Assembly: GCA_963682175.1 (NCBI GenBank)
Contig: OY821786.1
Span: forward strand, 27,984,501 to 28,048,500
From: Triglochin maritima
Taxonomy: Eukaryota > Streptophyta > Magnoliopsida > Alismatales > Juncaginaceae
Direction: 5' to 3'
DNA: 64,000 nucleotides
Below, piece by piece: positions 22,763 to 35,720 of this stretch (its first letter is position 1; each line of letters opens with the position of its first letter). Under the pieces are notes generated by a model. It was not told the DNA's origin and searched no databases. It saw only the letters and a program-made list of their open reading frames with translations. A program made the position numbers and the translations under genes.

Positions 22763-22873
22763 GTTGATTCCGGCGTACTTGTCCAAAGAAACCACCTTTG
22801 AGTTAGGATTTAGGTCTTAGAGCATCATGCATGCATATTTTATATTGATGATTGCCTTGTTTTCCTTTGGCAG

Positions 22874-25800
22874 ATGCCTCCTAGACGGGGGAAGGCCGTC
22901 GCTCGTACTCGCAGTGAGAGTGAGACTGCGAGGGATGAGACTTGTGAGGATGAGCGTCAGACGTTGTTCGATACGGTCGGACGTCTGACTGAGATGCTAC
23001 AGCAGCAGGCAGCACAGACTGGGCAGACGGGGACTGGCGCTATGCATGACCGGTTTATGCACCAGCATCCGCCTACCTTTCTGGGGCAGTACGACGCAGA
23101 GGCTGCGGAGGAGTGGATCTTCACGATGCAGAAGATCTTCAGTGCTATTGGTTGTCCTCCAGAGGCGAAGGTGGGCCTGGCTACATATGTTTTGGGCGGT
23201 GCTGCGTCCAACTGGTGGAGGTCCACATCTGCAGTGGTGTTTGCGGATAGAGATGATATAGCCTGGGAGGAGTTCGTTGGCGAGTTCAACGAGCAGTATT
23301 TTCCGCAGCATGTTCAGGATGCGAAGAGGGAGGAGTTTCTGAGTCTTCAGCAGGGAGACATGACCCTGGCAGGCTACATCGGGAAGTTCAACGCCCTTGA
23401 GCGTTACTGTCCCGAGATGTATATCACACAGGAGCAGAGAGCTGGGAAGTTCGTCCGAGGGCTCCGGAAGCAGTTGAGGACGAAGGTGCTGACGCGTATG
23501 CCGAGCACGCTAGTCGAGGCCGTGAAGAGTGCCACTGTTCTTGATCGTGACTACAGAGAGAACTACCAGGATGAGAGGAGGCCATCAGGTAGGTTCTCTG
23601 GGAGGCCGGGAGGTCAGACTGGGGGGAATCCGGGCAAGAGGCCCCGATTCGAGGGAGCAGGAGCTGCAGCACCACGACCTGAGCCTTGTGGTAGTTGTGG
23701 CAGGTTTCACTCCGGGCAGTGTTTCACCACTGGAGCTTGTCATGGATGTGGCCAGCTGGGTCACTTTATTAGGAGCTGTCCGAGCCAAGGAGCTGGGCCG
23801 AGCAGACCACCGGGATTACTAGCACCAGACAGAGGTGCAGGCGGAGGTAGACCACCTGTTAGGCCACAGCAGGGGCAGCGCACTGGCAGAGTTTTCACCA
23901 TCCAGGCAGAGGAGGCTCGGGATGGAGGTGCTGTTGTGGAAGGTACACTTCTTGTCGCTGGTTCAGTAGCTAGGGTGCTCTTTGATTGTGGCGCGACACA
24001 CTCGTTCATCTTAGAGCGATTTGCGGGAGTGTTGGGTTGTACCCTTGCGATGTTGACTGCCACTTTGGAGGTCAGCACACCCCTGGGTCTGGTGGGCACT
24101 GTGGGGAGATTTGTCCCCGGCGCCACGGTTGTTTCGGGAGATCAGGAGTTTCCGGCAGACCTGGTCTTGCTACCGATGGAGGACTTTGATATCATACTTG
24201 GGATGGATTGGCTGTCCCAATACGATGTCCGAGTCTTGTGCCGTGAGAAGAGGATTTTGATCCCGAGGAAGGGTTTGCCTGATATTCTGATCAGAGGGAT
24301 CAGAAACAGAGGAGGTCGCATTATTGTATCTGCCGTGAGGGCTCAGAGGCTATTACAGCAGGGTTGTGCAGCATTTTTAGCGACACTTGTGGTTGCGGAG
24401 ACAGAGCCTCAGAGGTTGGAGGACATTGAGGTGGTGCAGGAGTTCGCAGATGTTTTTCCAGCGGAGATTCCAGGTTTACCACCACACCGGGAGTTGGAGT
24501 TCGACATAGAGTTGGTAGCTGGCACTACACCACAGTCGAAGGCTCCATACCGGATGGCACCTGCTGAGTTGACAGAGTTGAAGAAGCAGTTGGAGGAGTT
24601 GATGGACTCTGGATTTATCAGGCCGAGTGTCTCGCCTTGGGGTGCACCAATTTTGTTTGTGAAGAAGAAGGACGGATCCTTGAGGATGTGCATAGACTAC
24701 AGGATGCTGAACCAGGTGACGGTGAAGAATAGGTATCCCTTACCTAGGATCGAGGACCTTTTCGACCAGCTGTAGTCAGCGAAGGTTTTCTCGAAGATTG
24801 ACCTGCGTTCAGGATATCACCAATTGAGGATTCGAGATGAGGACATCCAGAAGGCAGCTTTCAGGACGAGATATGGACACTATGAGTTCTTGGTGATGCC
24901 ATTTGGATTGACGAATGCTCCGGCAGCGTTCATGGATTTGATGCACCGGACATTCAGGCAGTATATTGATATATTTGTGATTGTCTTCGTGGATGACATT
25001 TTGATCTATTCACCAGATGTGGAGCAGCACATAGAGCATCTGAGGATTGTACTCAGCATCTTGAGGGCTCAGCAGTTATATGCTAAGTTCTCAAAGTGCG
25101 AGTTTTGGTTGGACAGAGTGGCATTCATCGGGTACATTGTATCGGCAGAGGGGATATCAGTGGATCCGGCAAAGGTAGAGGCAGTGACGCAGTGGAGGAC
25201 CCCTACGAGCGTGACGGAGATTAAGAGCTTTGATGGACTGGCGGGTTATTACTGTCGTTTCATCAAGGACTTCTCGAGATTGGCAGCACCACTGACGACT
25301 CTGACGCAGAAGAGAGTCACTTTTGTATGGTCGCAGAAGTGCGAGGACAGCTTTCAGAAGCTGAAGAGACTGTTAACCACAACACCAGTTTTGTCATTGC
25401 CGAGTGGCACGGGTGGATTCGTGATTTATAGCGACGCTTCAGGTGTTGGCTTAGGATGTGTACTTATGCAGCACTGGAGGGTGATCGTGTACGCATCCAG
25501 ACAGCTGAAGGTCCATGAGATGAATTACCCGACACATGATTTGGAGTTAGCAGCAGTGGTTCACGCACTGAAGACCTGGAGACACTATCTTTATGGCGAG
25601 CAGTTTGAGGTGTTTACATATCATCAGAGTCTGAAGTACCTGTTCTCGCAGAAGGAGCTGAACATGAGGCAACGCAGATGGCTTGAGTTCATTAAGGACT
25701 ACGATTTCACTATCTTTTACCATCCGGGGAAGGCGAACACAGTTGCAGACGCTTTGAGCCGGAAGGTGGAGGTATCAGTAGCAGGCCTATGCATTCAGGA

Positions 25801-27316
25801 GTGGCGACTACTGGAGTCTTTAGCAGAGTGGAGACCATTTGCAGATAGCTCTGAGGGTGCAGTGATTGCAGGATTGAGAGTAGAACCTCAGACAGTATCA
25901 GCAGTGATTCATGCTCAGACTACAGATGAGGAGTTGAGCAGTTTGTTACAGTTAGCTGCTAGAGATGAGTCAGACTTCAGAGTTGGAGTTGATGGAGGTC
26001 TGAGATTCAGAGACCGTATCTGGGTGCCGAGGACAGAGGACCTGAGACATGATATCATGGAGGAGGCACACAGATCGAAATATTCCATTCATCGAGGGAG
26101 CACTAAGATGTACAAAGATCTGCAACGGAACTTCTGGTGGCGAGGGATGAAGAAGGACGTTGCAGACTTTGTGTCGAGGTGTTTGGTCTGTCAGCAGGTG
26201 AAGATCGAGCACCAGAGACCAGCGGGGCAGATGCAAAGGATTGAGTTGCCCGAGTGGAAGTGGGAGCACGTGACGATGGATTTTGTTACGGGACTACCGA
26301 AGACCTGGAGATTCCACGATGCGATTTGGGTTATAGTCGATCGACTGACCAAGTCTGCGCATTTCTTAGCTATTAAGACCACTCTTGCTCTGGAGGGTCT
26401 AGCTAAGTTATATATTGATGAGATTGTCAGACTTCATGGTGTACCAGTCAGTATCATTTCAGATAGAGATCCCAGATTCACTTCGCGATTTTGGGAGAGT
26501 CTACACAGAGCACTGGGGACACGCCTAAAGTTTAGCACAATTTTCCACCCACAGACAGATGGTCAGTCAGAGCGGACGATACAGACATTGGAGGACATGC
26601 TGAGAGCGTGTACACTTGACTGGGCCGGGCATTGGGATGAGCACTTGCCGCTGATAGAGTTCGCCTACAACAACAACTACCACTCGAGTATTGGGATGGC
26701 ACCATATGAGGCATTATACGGGAGGCCGTGTAGATCGCCGGTATGCTGGAGTGATGTGGGCGAGAGACAGCTAGTTAGACCTGACATTATACAGTTATAT
26801 TCAGAGAAGGTCGACGTGATTCGGAGACGACTAGCTACAGCACAGAGCAGGCAGAAGAGTTATGTTGATACGTGGAGGCGTGAGCTGACTTTTGAGGTAG
26901 GAGATCATGTCTTCCTGAAGATCTCACCTTCCAGAGGGGTGATGAGATTTGGGAAGAAGGGGAAGCTGAGTCCGAGGTATGTCGGACCTTTTGAGATATT
27001 GGATCGGGTTGGGGAGGTGGCATATAGGATTGCACTACCGCCACAGTTCGCAGGACTCCACAACGTATTCTATGTTTCTATGCTGAGGAAGTACGTGGCC
27101 GATCCAGCTCATGTGATAGAGATAGCAGTACCAGAGATCCAGCAGGATTTGTCATTAGATGAGAGACCAGTGGAGATTGTGGATCAGATGGTACATCAGC
27201 TCAGGAGGAGAGCGATTCCGATGGTGAAGGTCAGGTGGCAACATCACAGTGTCAGAGAGGCTACCTGGGAGATCGAGGAGTATATCAGGAGGCAGTATCC
27301 AGAGTTATTCCGGTAA
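22874..27316 (+). pseudogene. Tekay gag-pol polyprotein interrupted by one stop codon
   Basis: One reading frame of about 1480 codons, split by TAG at 24773-24775 (codon 634) inside the RT domain; upstream and downstream parts are in the same frame. Order: gag (from MPPRRGKAV), zinc knuckle [14 protein letters not shown] near codon 288, aspartic protease with [11 protein letters not shown] near 370, RT with FVDD near 704, RNase H (YSDASG near 853), integrase HHCC (about 1060-1115) and DDE ([28 protein letters not shown]), chromodomain at the end. Two further oddities: protease reads DCG instead of the usual DSG/DTG, and RNase H reads TYHQSLKY where TDH is usual. CAG to TAG would fit deamination of a methylated cytosine. 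As it stands only a gag-protease-partial-RT protein would form without readthrough. Confidence 0.93.
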
Positions 27317-27352
27317 GTCAGTTGTTTCGAATTTCGCGGACGAAATTCCTTT

Positions 27353-27365
27353 AAGGAGGGTAGAT
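27353..27365 (+). promoter_or_regulatory. Polypurine tract of the Tekay element
   Basis: AAGGAGGGTAGAT directly precedes the 3' LTR and would prime plus-strand synthesis. Confidence 0.85.
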
Positions 27366-29290
27366 TGTAATAACCTTAATCTAAAACACCTTAATTAAAC
27401 TAAACTAAACCTAATTAACCTAATTAAGCATACTACTTAGATGTGAGGGGATAAGATTTGGGAGATGAGGTGTTGGTGTAAGATTTGAGGAGGTGGAGGT
27501 GGTAAGTTAAAATGTATATATATAGTGAGATAAGATTTTACCAAAAAACGTTTTCTTCAGTTGAACAAACAGAGAGTGAGAGAGGAGTTTTGGAGAGGAG
27601 AAGGAGTGAAGGAGAAGAAGAAGAGGAGAAGAAGAAGAAGTTGGGTGAAGTTTGCCAAAGCTTGGGAGGCATCCACGAGCTTCAATAAGGTATGCCAAGT
27701 CTTCATTATAACTCACTTAAGCTTTGTGAGTGTTGGGGATCGACGTTGGCGTCGAATTCCCCGTCGGATTGCAACCTGTTTAGAGGTTGAAGACGACGAT
27801 CGGTCGACCGGTGCCTATGGGCAGTCAACCGATCCTATTATTATATTGATTTGTACCCGCAAACGGTCGAACGATGTCTATGGACGGTCGACCGTTATGC
27901 CAGATTTGTGCGGGAAAAAGGGTTGATACTGTTATCGGTCGAACGGGTCCACTTAGTCGGTCGACCGAAAACAATGAGAATAGGTCGGTTTGGGGTTTTG
28001 ACTTATTAAACGGTCGAACGCCCTTAACCTTGTTCGACCGATCTATTCGATGCCAAGTCGGTTGGGAGCTTTGACCATCAAAACGGTCGACCGCTCTTTA
28101 ACTTTCGGTCGACCGACTGAGCATTTTAATTAAGCAGTAGAGTGCCTGTGATGATTCGGTCGAACTGTATCTCAGTTCCGGTCGACCGAATACCACTTAG
28201 GCAAAATGCTGAAATCCCTGTTATCGGTTGAACGACCCCTTGGTTAGACCGGTCGGATATATATATTATATAAAATTGGTATAGCGTAGACCATCCAAAC
28301 GGTCGACCGCTAGATGACTTTTGTTTGACCGATTGGTCGGTAATTCGGTTGGCGTGGTTCGACCGATACACTTGTTTGTACAGTACCGAGTACTGTGCGG
28401 AGGACCGGTCGACCGGTGTGCTTATAGCGGTCGACCGATCTGCTGCAGGTTGGTGGATTTATCCACACACGATCCGTTGAGTATAGGTCGACTACCGGCT
28501 CCGATGCGACGATCGATTACCGGCCTTGAGAGCGACGGATTTCACCTTCGACGAGGGCGTATTATTGTTGGCCTCTCATATCGAGCGGGGTGTGAGAGAT
28601 GAGTGCCGTAAACCTTGGGCTGTTTGCTGGGGTTTGTCGGTAGGCCGAGGATGTTCCGGCAGGGTGCGCGTCTGGCGGCTCTTGGGGGAGCAGCGGCTGT
28701 CGTCTGACCCGAGTTGTGCATTCGGCGGGCTGACTCGCTCCTGGGGTGGCGGCGTAGTGCCAGGGTTCCTTTCTGCACTTTTGGGGAGCAGTGGTGCCGA
28801 CTGACCCTTGTGAGGCAGTGGTGGACTGACTTGACCCTTGTGGTGGCAGGAGTGGTTCAGTACCGCGGAGGCGGAGAGGGCATTATTGTGGGCCCGAGGT
28901 GGATGATCATGTGCATTGCATTGCATTGTCTTTAATTCCATTTTGTATTTTAGGAGGTTTGGCATACGGGTTCATGTAGGGAACTCAGGCATGTTTCAAT
29001 TGTTTGCATTTCAGGTAGCGAGGAGTTTTAGAGTTGAGGTGGTGACCGAGGAGGGTGCCCCCGGGATCAGATCTTGTCCTCTTTTGTATCTTTAGTTGAG
29101 GTAGTGATTACATGTATATTCATTTTTGTTGTAATCACAATTGGCTCTTATGTATATTTTGACTTCCACGTGGATTTATATCTTATATATATATGATATA
29201 TGTTGGTTTGTTTTCCCGTGACGTGCCCGGTGTTGACCGTTGACGGTCTTTTATATTGTTCAAATTTTCCGCTGTTTTCGGGACGTTACA
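27366..29290 (+). repeat. 3' LTR of the Tekay element
   Basis: Starts TGTAATAACC, ends GGGACGTTACA, followed by the CATTC duplication. Same CGGTCGACCG array as the 5' copy (27800-28510). Differences to the 5' copy are mainly transitions, as expected for methylated DNA. Confidence 0.97.
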
Positions 29291-29295
29291 CATTC

Positions 29296-29945
29296 CAAAA
29301 GTACTACTAAACTTCTGAGCACACATTGGTTCTCCACGGAAACTGGGGTTTTTCAAAATACGCTCAAGTTGCATGAAGATCCTCCTCTCTTCGTCCGCCA
29401 ACCGTTGCATTTCCTCATGCCACTCCCTTTAACTTTTTTGCATCATCAATACGATTGTATTCGTCCATTTGACACATCTCTTCAGAAGATGGACGGACAC
29501 GCTAAGCTAGCCCACTCTTGTATGGTGGCGTCATTAGATGTTTCACCCACAGATTGGTTAACTCCATTCTCTGGAGTCTGGACGGTTTCGGGCCTATATT
29601 AATGTTACCACCTAAAGCTACAAGAATTGGTACTTAAAGTAAGATAACAGAAATATGTTAGCAAAAATATAACATAATGACGTTTAATCATGTTCCTAAA
29701 TTTACGTTGTGCCATATCCGTAAACTCCATCATGTTCCTACTCTTTCGTAATACCTCTATTTGGTTTAAAAACTTACTACTTTTCTACGTTTCTAAAAGT
29801 ACTTCATGTAACTTATATGCAGTGGATCACACCACAACTTCTTGTCACCTAACAAGTACTTCAAGCACCGCCTACGTTACCACATGCATCCTAAGCTACT
29901 TTATGAACCAAAGTTAAAAAAATCTTCTAGAATGTAAGTCGGTAT
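29296..29945 (-). pseudogene. Unrecognised gene fragment split by the Tekay insertion
   Basis: On the minus strand an open stretch reads MQRLADEERRIFMQLERIL and ends near the Tekay insertion point. Upstream minus-strand segments (EWASLACPSIF) are interrupted by stops. The Glu/Arg-rich helical character resembles C-terminal regions of plant MYB/trihelix-like proteins associated with transposases, but that is a guess. The rest, 29600-29945, is A/T-rich noncoding. Confidence 0.3.
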
Positions 29946-30001
29946 TGTTGTAATATTAACAAATATTATTATGTAAAACATAGGTTATACATGTCAGATA
30001 A

Positions 30002-30875
30002 TGTTGTTGTTTACCTTGAATATGTGATTATAGTATTCGTAGAATAAAACAGACATTCGGTCGACCGGAAGGCGTTCGGTCGACCGGATGTGTGTTCTGA
30101 TTTGTCCAGCACACAAACTCTCTGTTTCGGTCGACCGAGAGGAACTGTTCGGTGGACCGGACACACATGTGGGAGCTGGGCAAAAGTGCATGTTGATTTT
30201 TGGTCGACCGGAACTTAAGGGTTCGGTCGACCGGGCACACACGAGGTGCTGGGAAAAATGTGCCTGTTGATTTTCAGTCGACCGGAACTTAAGTGTTCGG
30301 TCAACCAAGTATGCACTCAAGCAAACAGGAAAAATGCCTGTCCATATTCGGTTGACCGCTACGTAAGGTCCGGTCGACCAATGGAACCTGGTTTGCGTTA
30401 CGGTTTGAAGATCGGTCGACCGAAGCACCTATTCGATCGACCGTTTGACCCAGTCCTGCCCACGATTTGCACATTCCTCCACGCGATTTTGGTGCAACTT
30501 ATACTTGTTTTGGCCTACTATATAAAGGCAATTTCGTCCCCCTTTGTTATAGAGAACAATTAGATTAATTGTTATTGTCTACTTTGCATTCTTGAGAGAA
30601 GAGAGAGCATCCTTGTCGATTCGGTGGGAGCAAATTTAGTCGGGTATTCTCGCCGGTTGGTTCGTGTTCCCTGTAAGCCTCTCCTTGTAATACGTTTCTT
30701 TATAGTAGATTTAGAGTTGTGTCGTCCGTGTTTTTTCCCGCATTGAGTTTCCACTTCAAATCTTGCGTGTTTTGCGTGGTTTGGTGTTTTGGATTTGCAA
30801 TTGTGGTTTCTTTCTCCATTGGATTTGTTATTTTCGATTCCGCTACGTACTTGGAATTGGTTTTAATTCCTAACA
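30002..30875 (+). repeat. 5' LTR of copia B
   Basis: 874 bp. Roughly a dozen CGGTCGACCG-like palindromes lie between 30058 and 30445. A good TATA box, TATATAAA, is at 30519-30526, so the palindromes sit upstream of the presumed transcription start, in U3. Confidence 0.95.
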
Positions 30876-30939
30876 ACCGGTATCAGAGCTTTTTAGTCCG
30901 AATTTTGGGGTTTTCATCGATCTTTTTTGGCAATTACAC

Positions 30940-33900
30940 ATGACAAATCATTGGAAGATTGAGAAGTTGAGCCGAGATGTGAATTTCGGCTTGTGGCAAG
31001 TCAAGATGCACGCAATCCTGGTGCAGCAAGAGGTGGAGGACGTTCTTGAGGGCATGGACAAGTTGCCAAAAGAATGTCCGATCAAGACAAGTTGAAGCTT
31101 GATCATAAGGCGATGTCAACCATTAAGTTGTCATTGTCTGACAAAGTTCTGAGAGAAGTGTTGAAGGAGAAGACTACTGCAAGTTTGTGGAAGAAACTAG
31201 AGGAAGTCTACATGAAGAAGTCACTTGCGAGCTGGATTATCTTGAAGAAGAAGTTGTTCCTATTCAAGATGAAGTCGGGTATCTCCCTTTAGCAACACTT
31301 GGATGATTTCAATGCAATTATCATGGATTTGGAGAAAGTGGAAGCAAGGTTTTCTGATGAGGATCAGGCGATCCTTTTACTTTACTCGTTGAGTTTTTCA
31401 TATGATCACTTCGTGGAGATGATGATGTATAGCAGGACCGACATCTCTCTTGCGGATGTCAAAAACGCACTCTCCTCCAAATCTGATATGGAGAAGAGGT
31501 CTGATGGTTCTGAGTCAAGCAAAAGTGAAGCACTTGTTGCTCGTGGTAAGGGGAAAGAGAGGAGTTTCTCAAATAACACCTCTAAGACCAAGTCGAAGTA
31601 CAAAGATATTATTTGTCATTACTGCAAGAAGAAGGGTCACAAGATATCAGAATGTTTTAAGCTACAGAACAAAGAGAAGTAGAGGGGTTCTAGTAGTGGT
31701 GATCAGTCAGGTTCGAATGTTGCCGAGTCCGATTCTGATTTTGTGTTGGCAGCTACAAGTTCTTCTAAAGCTTCCGACGGTTGGGTGATTGACACGAGCA
31801 ATACATTCCACTTAACTCCGAATAAACAGTGGTTTTCATCTTATGAATCAATGTCAGGTGGAATGGTTGTGATGGGCAATGGTGACAGGTGCGAGGTCGC
31901 AGGAATTGACTATGTCAGATTGAGGACCCACGATGGTCTAGTCAAGATTTTGTCGGATGTGCGACATGTTCGAAAGGTGAGCAAGAATCTGATTTCAGTA
32001 GGTAGTCTGACCGCAAAGGGCTACAAATTCAGTGGTGAGGATGACTGCATATCCATCACCAAATGATCACTTATTCTGATGAAGGGAAAGAAGCTTGGAC
32101 CGGTAAGCTTTATATGCTTAAAGGAGAAACCATGGTGGGTGACGTAGTTGTAGCGTCATCATTGTCTGGTGAGGAGAATGCCCAACTTTGGCATATGAGG
32201 TTGGGGCACATGAGCGAGAGAGGCATGACGGTGTTGAGCAAACGTGGTTTGTTTGGAAGTCAGAAAATCGGCAGTCTGGACTTCTGTGAATTTTGTGTTT
32301 TGGGGAAGCAGAAGAGGGTTAACTTCTCAGCAGCAAAGCACACCACCAAAGTCACTTTAGATTATGTCCACTCTGATTTATGGGGACCCTCTCAGGTTCC
32401 ATCAAAAGGTGGAGCTCGCTACATGCTCACATTTATTGATGATTTCTCCAGGTTGACTTGGGTTTATATTCTGAAACAAAAGAGAGATGTGTTTCAGAAT
32501 TTTCAGCACTGGAAGGTTATGATTGAGAATCAAACAGGAAAGAAAATTAAGGTTCTAAGGACGGATAATGGTTTGAAGTTTTGTTTCTTAGAGTTTAACG
32601 ATTTCTGCAAGGATGAAGGAATCGTGAGACACCGAACCGTACGTCACACACCACAACAGAACGGAGTAGCGGAACGTCTGAATCAAACTCTCTTAGAGAG
32701 AGCTAGATGTATGCTTCTGAATGCTGACCTGACTAAGGATTTTTGGGCAGAAGCAGTATGTACTGCTTGTTATTTAGTGAACCGTTCACCTCACACCGTT
32801 TTGGACATGAGAACACTAGAAGAAGTTTGGACACGTGGAGCTTCAGATTTGTCCAAGTTGAGAGTCTTCAGTTGTCCAGCGTACACACATGTAGATCAAG
32901 GAAAATTAAATGCTCGGTCGTTGAAGTGTATATTCCTTGGCTACGATTTGGGTGTGAAGGGTTATCGTCTGTGGTGAAAGGAATCTCAGAAGCTCATGGT
33001 TGAAAGAAATGTTGTCTTTAATGAGCTTGCTATGTTACCTTCCAGGAAAGACACTGTTATTTCTACTCCTGTGTCAAGTGGGACTCCGGTTCAGGTGGAG
33101 CCACCGGTAGTGACTGTTGATGAGGATTCCGGTGTGACACAAGGAGAGAGTTCAAAATCTGAGAAAGATGAAGAGTATTTGTTGGCAAGGGACAGAGAGA
33201 GGCGGCTGACCAAGAAACCCCGTAGATACGCCGAATCAGTCCTTGCATATGCTCTTAGTGCAGCTGAAGATATTGGATCCTCTGGTGAGCCGAGCAAGTA
33301 TTCAAAGGCAATTTCGGCACCCGATTCAGCTGCTTGGATGGGTGCAATGAATGAAGAGATAGTGTCTCTTCATAAGAACCAAACTTGGAAGATGGTAGAA
33401 CTTCCAAAAGGAAAAAAGGCTATTAGCTGCAAATGGGTCTTCAAGAAGAAAATCGAGGGTCTCTCAGGTGTGAGATACAAAGCTCGATTAGTTGCTCGTG
33501 GTTTTAGTCAGGTGGAGGGTGTGGATTATAGCGATATTTTCTCACCCGTTGTGAAGCATACTTCTATTCGTGTTTTGTTGAGTTTGGTTGAAATTCATGA
33601 TTTAGAGTTAGAGCAACTAGATGTGAAGACCGATTTCTTACATGGAGAATTAAAGGAGAAAATTTACATGTCCCAGCCGGAGGGCTTTGTGGTCGAGGGT
33701 AAAGAGAATCAGGTTTGTTTGCTGAAGAAGTCGCTTTATGGGTTAAAGCAGTCGCCTCGACAATGGTATAAAAGATTTAATTCTTTTATGGTTGGACATG
33801 GGTACAACAGATCCCAGTATGACTGCTATGTTTACCGAAAGGTATTTCCGGATGTCTCTCTTGTTTTGTTATTACTCTATGTAGATGATATGTTGGTAGT

Positions 33901-34793
33901 AGCTAAGGACAAGTCTAAAATTTCTGAGCTTAAAGAATTGTTAAAGTTTGAGTTCGAGATGAAGGATCTCGGTTCAGCGAAGAGGATTCTAGGTATGGAG
34001 ATACATGCAAGAGTTTGTTTCTCTCCTAGTAGCAATATATTGAGAAAGTCTTGCATCGTTTTGGCATGGAAGATGCCAGGTCTGAAAGAATTCCTCTCGC
34101 CGCACATTTTAAGCTCTCAGTAGACTTGTGTCCCAAGAAGGAGGAGGATAAGGCATACATGTCACGTGTGCCTTATACAAGTGCAGTTGGCAGCCTGATG
34201 TATGCTATGATATGCACTCGTCCAGATATAGCTCAGGCGGTCAGCGTTGGTCAGCTGTGAAGTGGATTCTCCGGTATCTAAAAGGTACAACTAAGCTATC
34301 TCTGAAATTTGGTCGATCTTTGTATTCGTTAATGGGGTTTGTAGATGCTGATTACGCGGGAGACCGCGATGGACGAAGATCTATGACTGGTTATGTGTTC
34401 ACTGTTGGGAGCACAACTATTAGCTGGAAAGCGACTTTGCAACACACTGTTGCTTTGTCTACAACGGAGGCAGAGTATATGGCAGCGACCGAGGGTATAA
34501 AGGAAGCTCTTTGGTTGAAAGGTTTATTTGGAGAGCTTAGTCTAGGTCAGAATACATTGATTGTTTATTGTGATAGTCAGAGTGCCATTCATCTGACGAA
34601 GGATCAGATGTACCACGAGAGGACGAAGCATATCGACGTCCGTTATCACTTCATTCGGGAAGTTGTTGCTGAAGGAGGTGTGGTGGTGAAGAAGGTGGAC
34701 ACTGAAGATAATCCAGCTGATATGTTGGCGAAGCCAGTTATTTCAACTAAGTTCATGGTATGCGTGAACTTGGTTGGTTTGAGTTCCAAGTAG
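30940..34793 (+). pseudogene. Copia B gag-pol, several frameshifts and stops
   Basis: Starts MTNHWKIEKLSRDVNFGLW (typical Tork gag). Zinc knuckle CHYCKKKGHKISEC near 31615. Protease reads WVIDTSNTFHLTP, so the catalytic DTG is DTS. Pre-integrase and integrase: QLWHMRLGHMS, DYVHSDLWGPS, LRTDNG, QQNGVAERLNQTLLER. RT has YVDDMLVVA. RNase H reads YADYAGDRDGRRS-like and NPADMLAKP. Breaks: frameshift near 31070, TAG 31290-31292, TAG 31680-31682, frameshift near 32063, TGA 32975-32977, frameshifts near 34050 and 34210-34260. Not functional. Confidence 0.93.
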
Positions 34794-34875
34794 ATAGAGC
34801 TAAGATGACGACACAATGAGGAAGGAAGTGTTCTTTCAAAGATTTTCAGGGGCTATTCAAGGTAAAAGTGGAGAT

Positions 34876-35715
34876 TGTTGTTGTTTACCTTGAATATGTG
34901 ATTAAAGTATTCGTGGAATAAAACAGACATTCGGTCGACCAGATGTGTGTTCTGATTTGTCCAGCAACATTGCTTGTCGTGTTTCGGTCGACCGAGAGGA
35001 GCTGTTTGGTCAACTGGACACACATGTGGGAGCTGGGCAAAAGTGCCTGTTGATTTTCGGTCGACCGGAACTTAAGGGTTCGGTCGACCGGGCACACACA
35101 AGGAGCTGGGAAAAATGTGTCTGTTGATTTTCGGTCGACCGGAACTTAAGTGTTCGGTCGACCAAGTATGCACTCGAGCAAACAGGAAAAGTGCATGTCC
35201 ATATTCGGTTGACTGCTAATTAAGGTCCGGTCGACCGATGGAACTGGGTTTGCGTTACGGTTTGAAGATCGGTCGACTGTTTGACCCAATCCTGCCCACG
35301 ATTTGCACATTCCTCCACGCGATTTTGGTGCAACTTATACTTGTTTTGGCGTACTATATAAAGGAAATTTCTTCCCCCTTTGTTATAGAGAACAATTAGA
35401 TTAATTGTTATTGTCTACTTTGCATTCTTGAGAGAAAATAGAGAGAGCATCTTTGTCGATTCAGTGGGAGCAAATTTAGTCGGGTATTCTCGCCGGTTGG
35501 TTCGTGTTCCCTATAAGCCTCTCCTTGTAATACGTTTCTCTATAGTAGATTTGCATTTGTGTCGTCTGTGGTTTTTCCCGCATTGGGTTTCCACGTTACA
35601 TCTTGCGTGTTTTGCGTGGTTTGGTGTTTTGGATTTGCAATTGTGGTTTCTTTCTTCATTGGATTTGTTATTTTCAATTCCACTGCGTACTTGGAATTGG
35701 TTTTAATTCCTAACA
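34876..35715 (+). repeat. 3' LTR of copia B
   Basis: 840 bp. TATA box TATATAAA at 35355-35362. Compared with the 5' LTR it lacks one block of about 20 bp near 34938 and another of about 22 bp near 35277, both bounded by CGGTCGACC motifs. Confidence 0.95.
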
Positions 35716-35720
35716 GATAA

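Larger units (their letters stand above)
20825..29290 (+). mobile_element. Complete Tekay-type Ty3/gypsy retrotransposon
   Basis: Two LTRs (20825-22747 and 27366-29290) flank one internal region in the order PBS, gag-pol, PPT. The target duplication CATTC is perfect (20820-20824 and 29291-29295). By eye the LTRs differ at roughly 30 sites over about 1.92 kb, so the insertion is young. The integrase C terminus carries a truncated chromodomain ([19 protein letters not shown]), which places it in the Tekay/Del chromovirus clade. The only obvious coding break is one in-frame TAG. Confidence 0.97.
30002..35715 (+). mobile_element. Ty1/copia element B, Tork-like, nested in the LTR of D
   Basis: LTRs 30002-30875 and 34876-35715, both TGTTGTTGTTTACC..CCTAACA. 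Target duplication GATAA is perfect (29997-30001 and 35716-35720). PBS CGGTATCAGAGC at 30878-30889, PPT AAAAGTGGAGAT before the 3' LTR. Outside the element the LTR of D joins seamlessly. Protein signatures are of the Tork/Tnt1 group. The LTRs differ by two short deletions or insertions at CGGTCGACCG motifs besides point changes. Confidence 0.95.

Noticed and set aside
27507..27926. Arg/Lys-rich 121-codon ORF (NKQRVREEFWRGEGVKE) in the LTR
   Set aside because: Lies in the purine-rich LTR part, occurs in both LTRs, and has no relatives I know; most likely noncoding.
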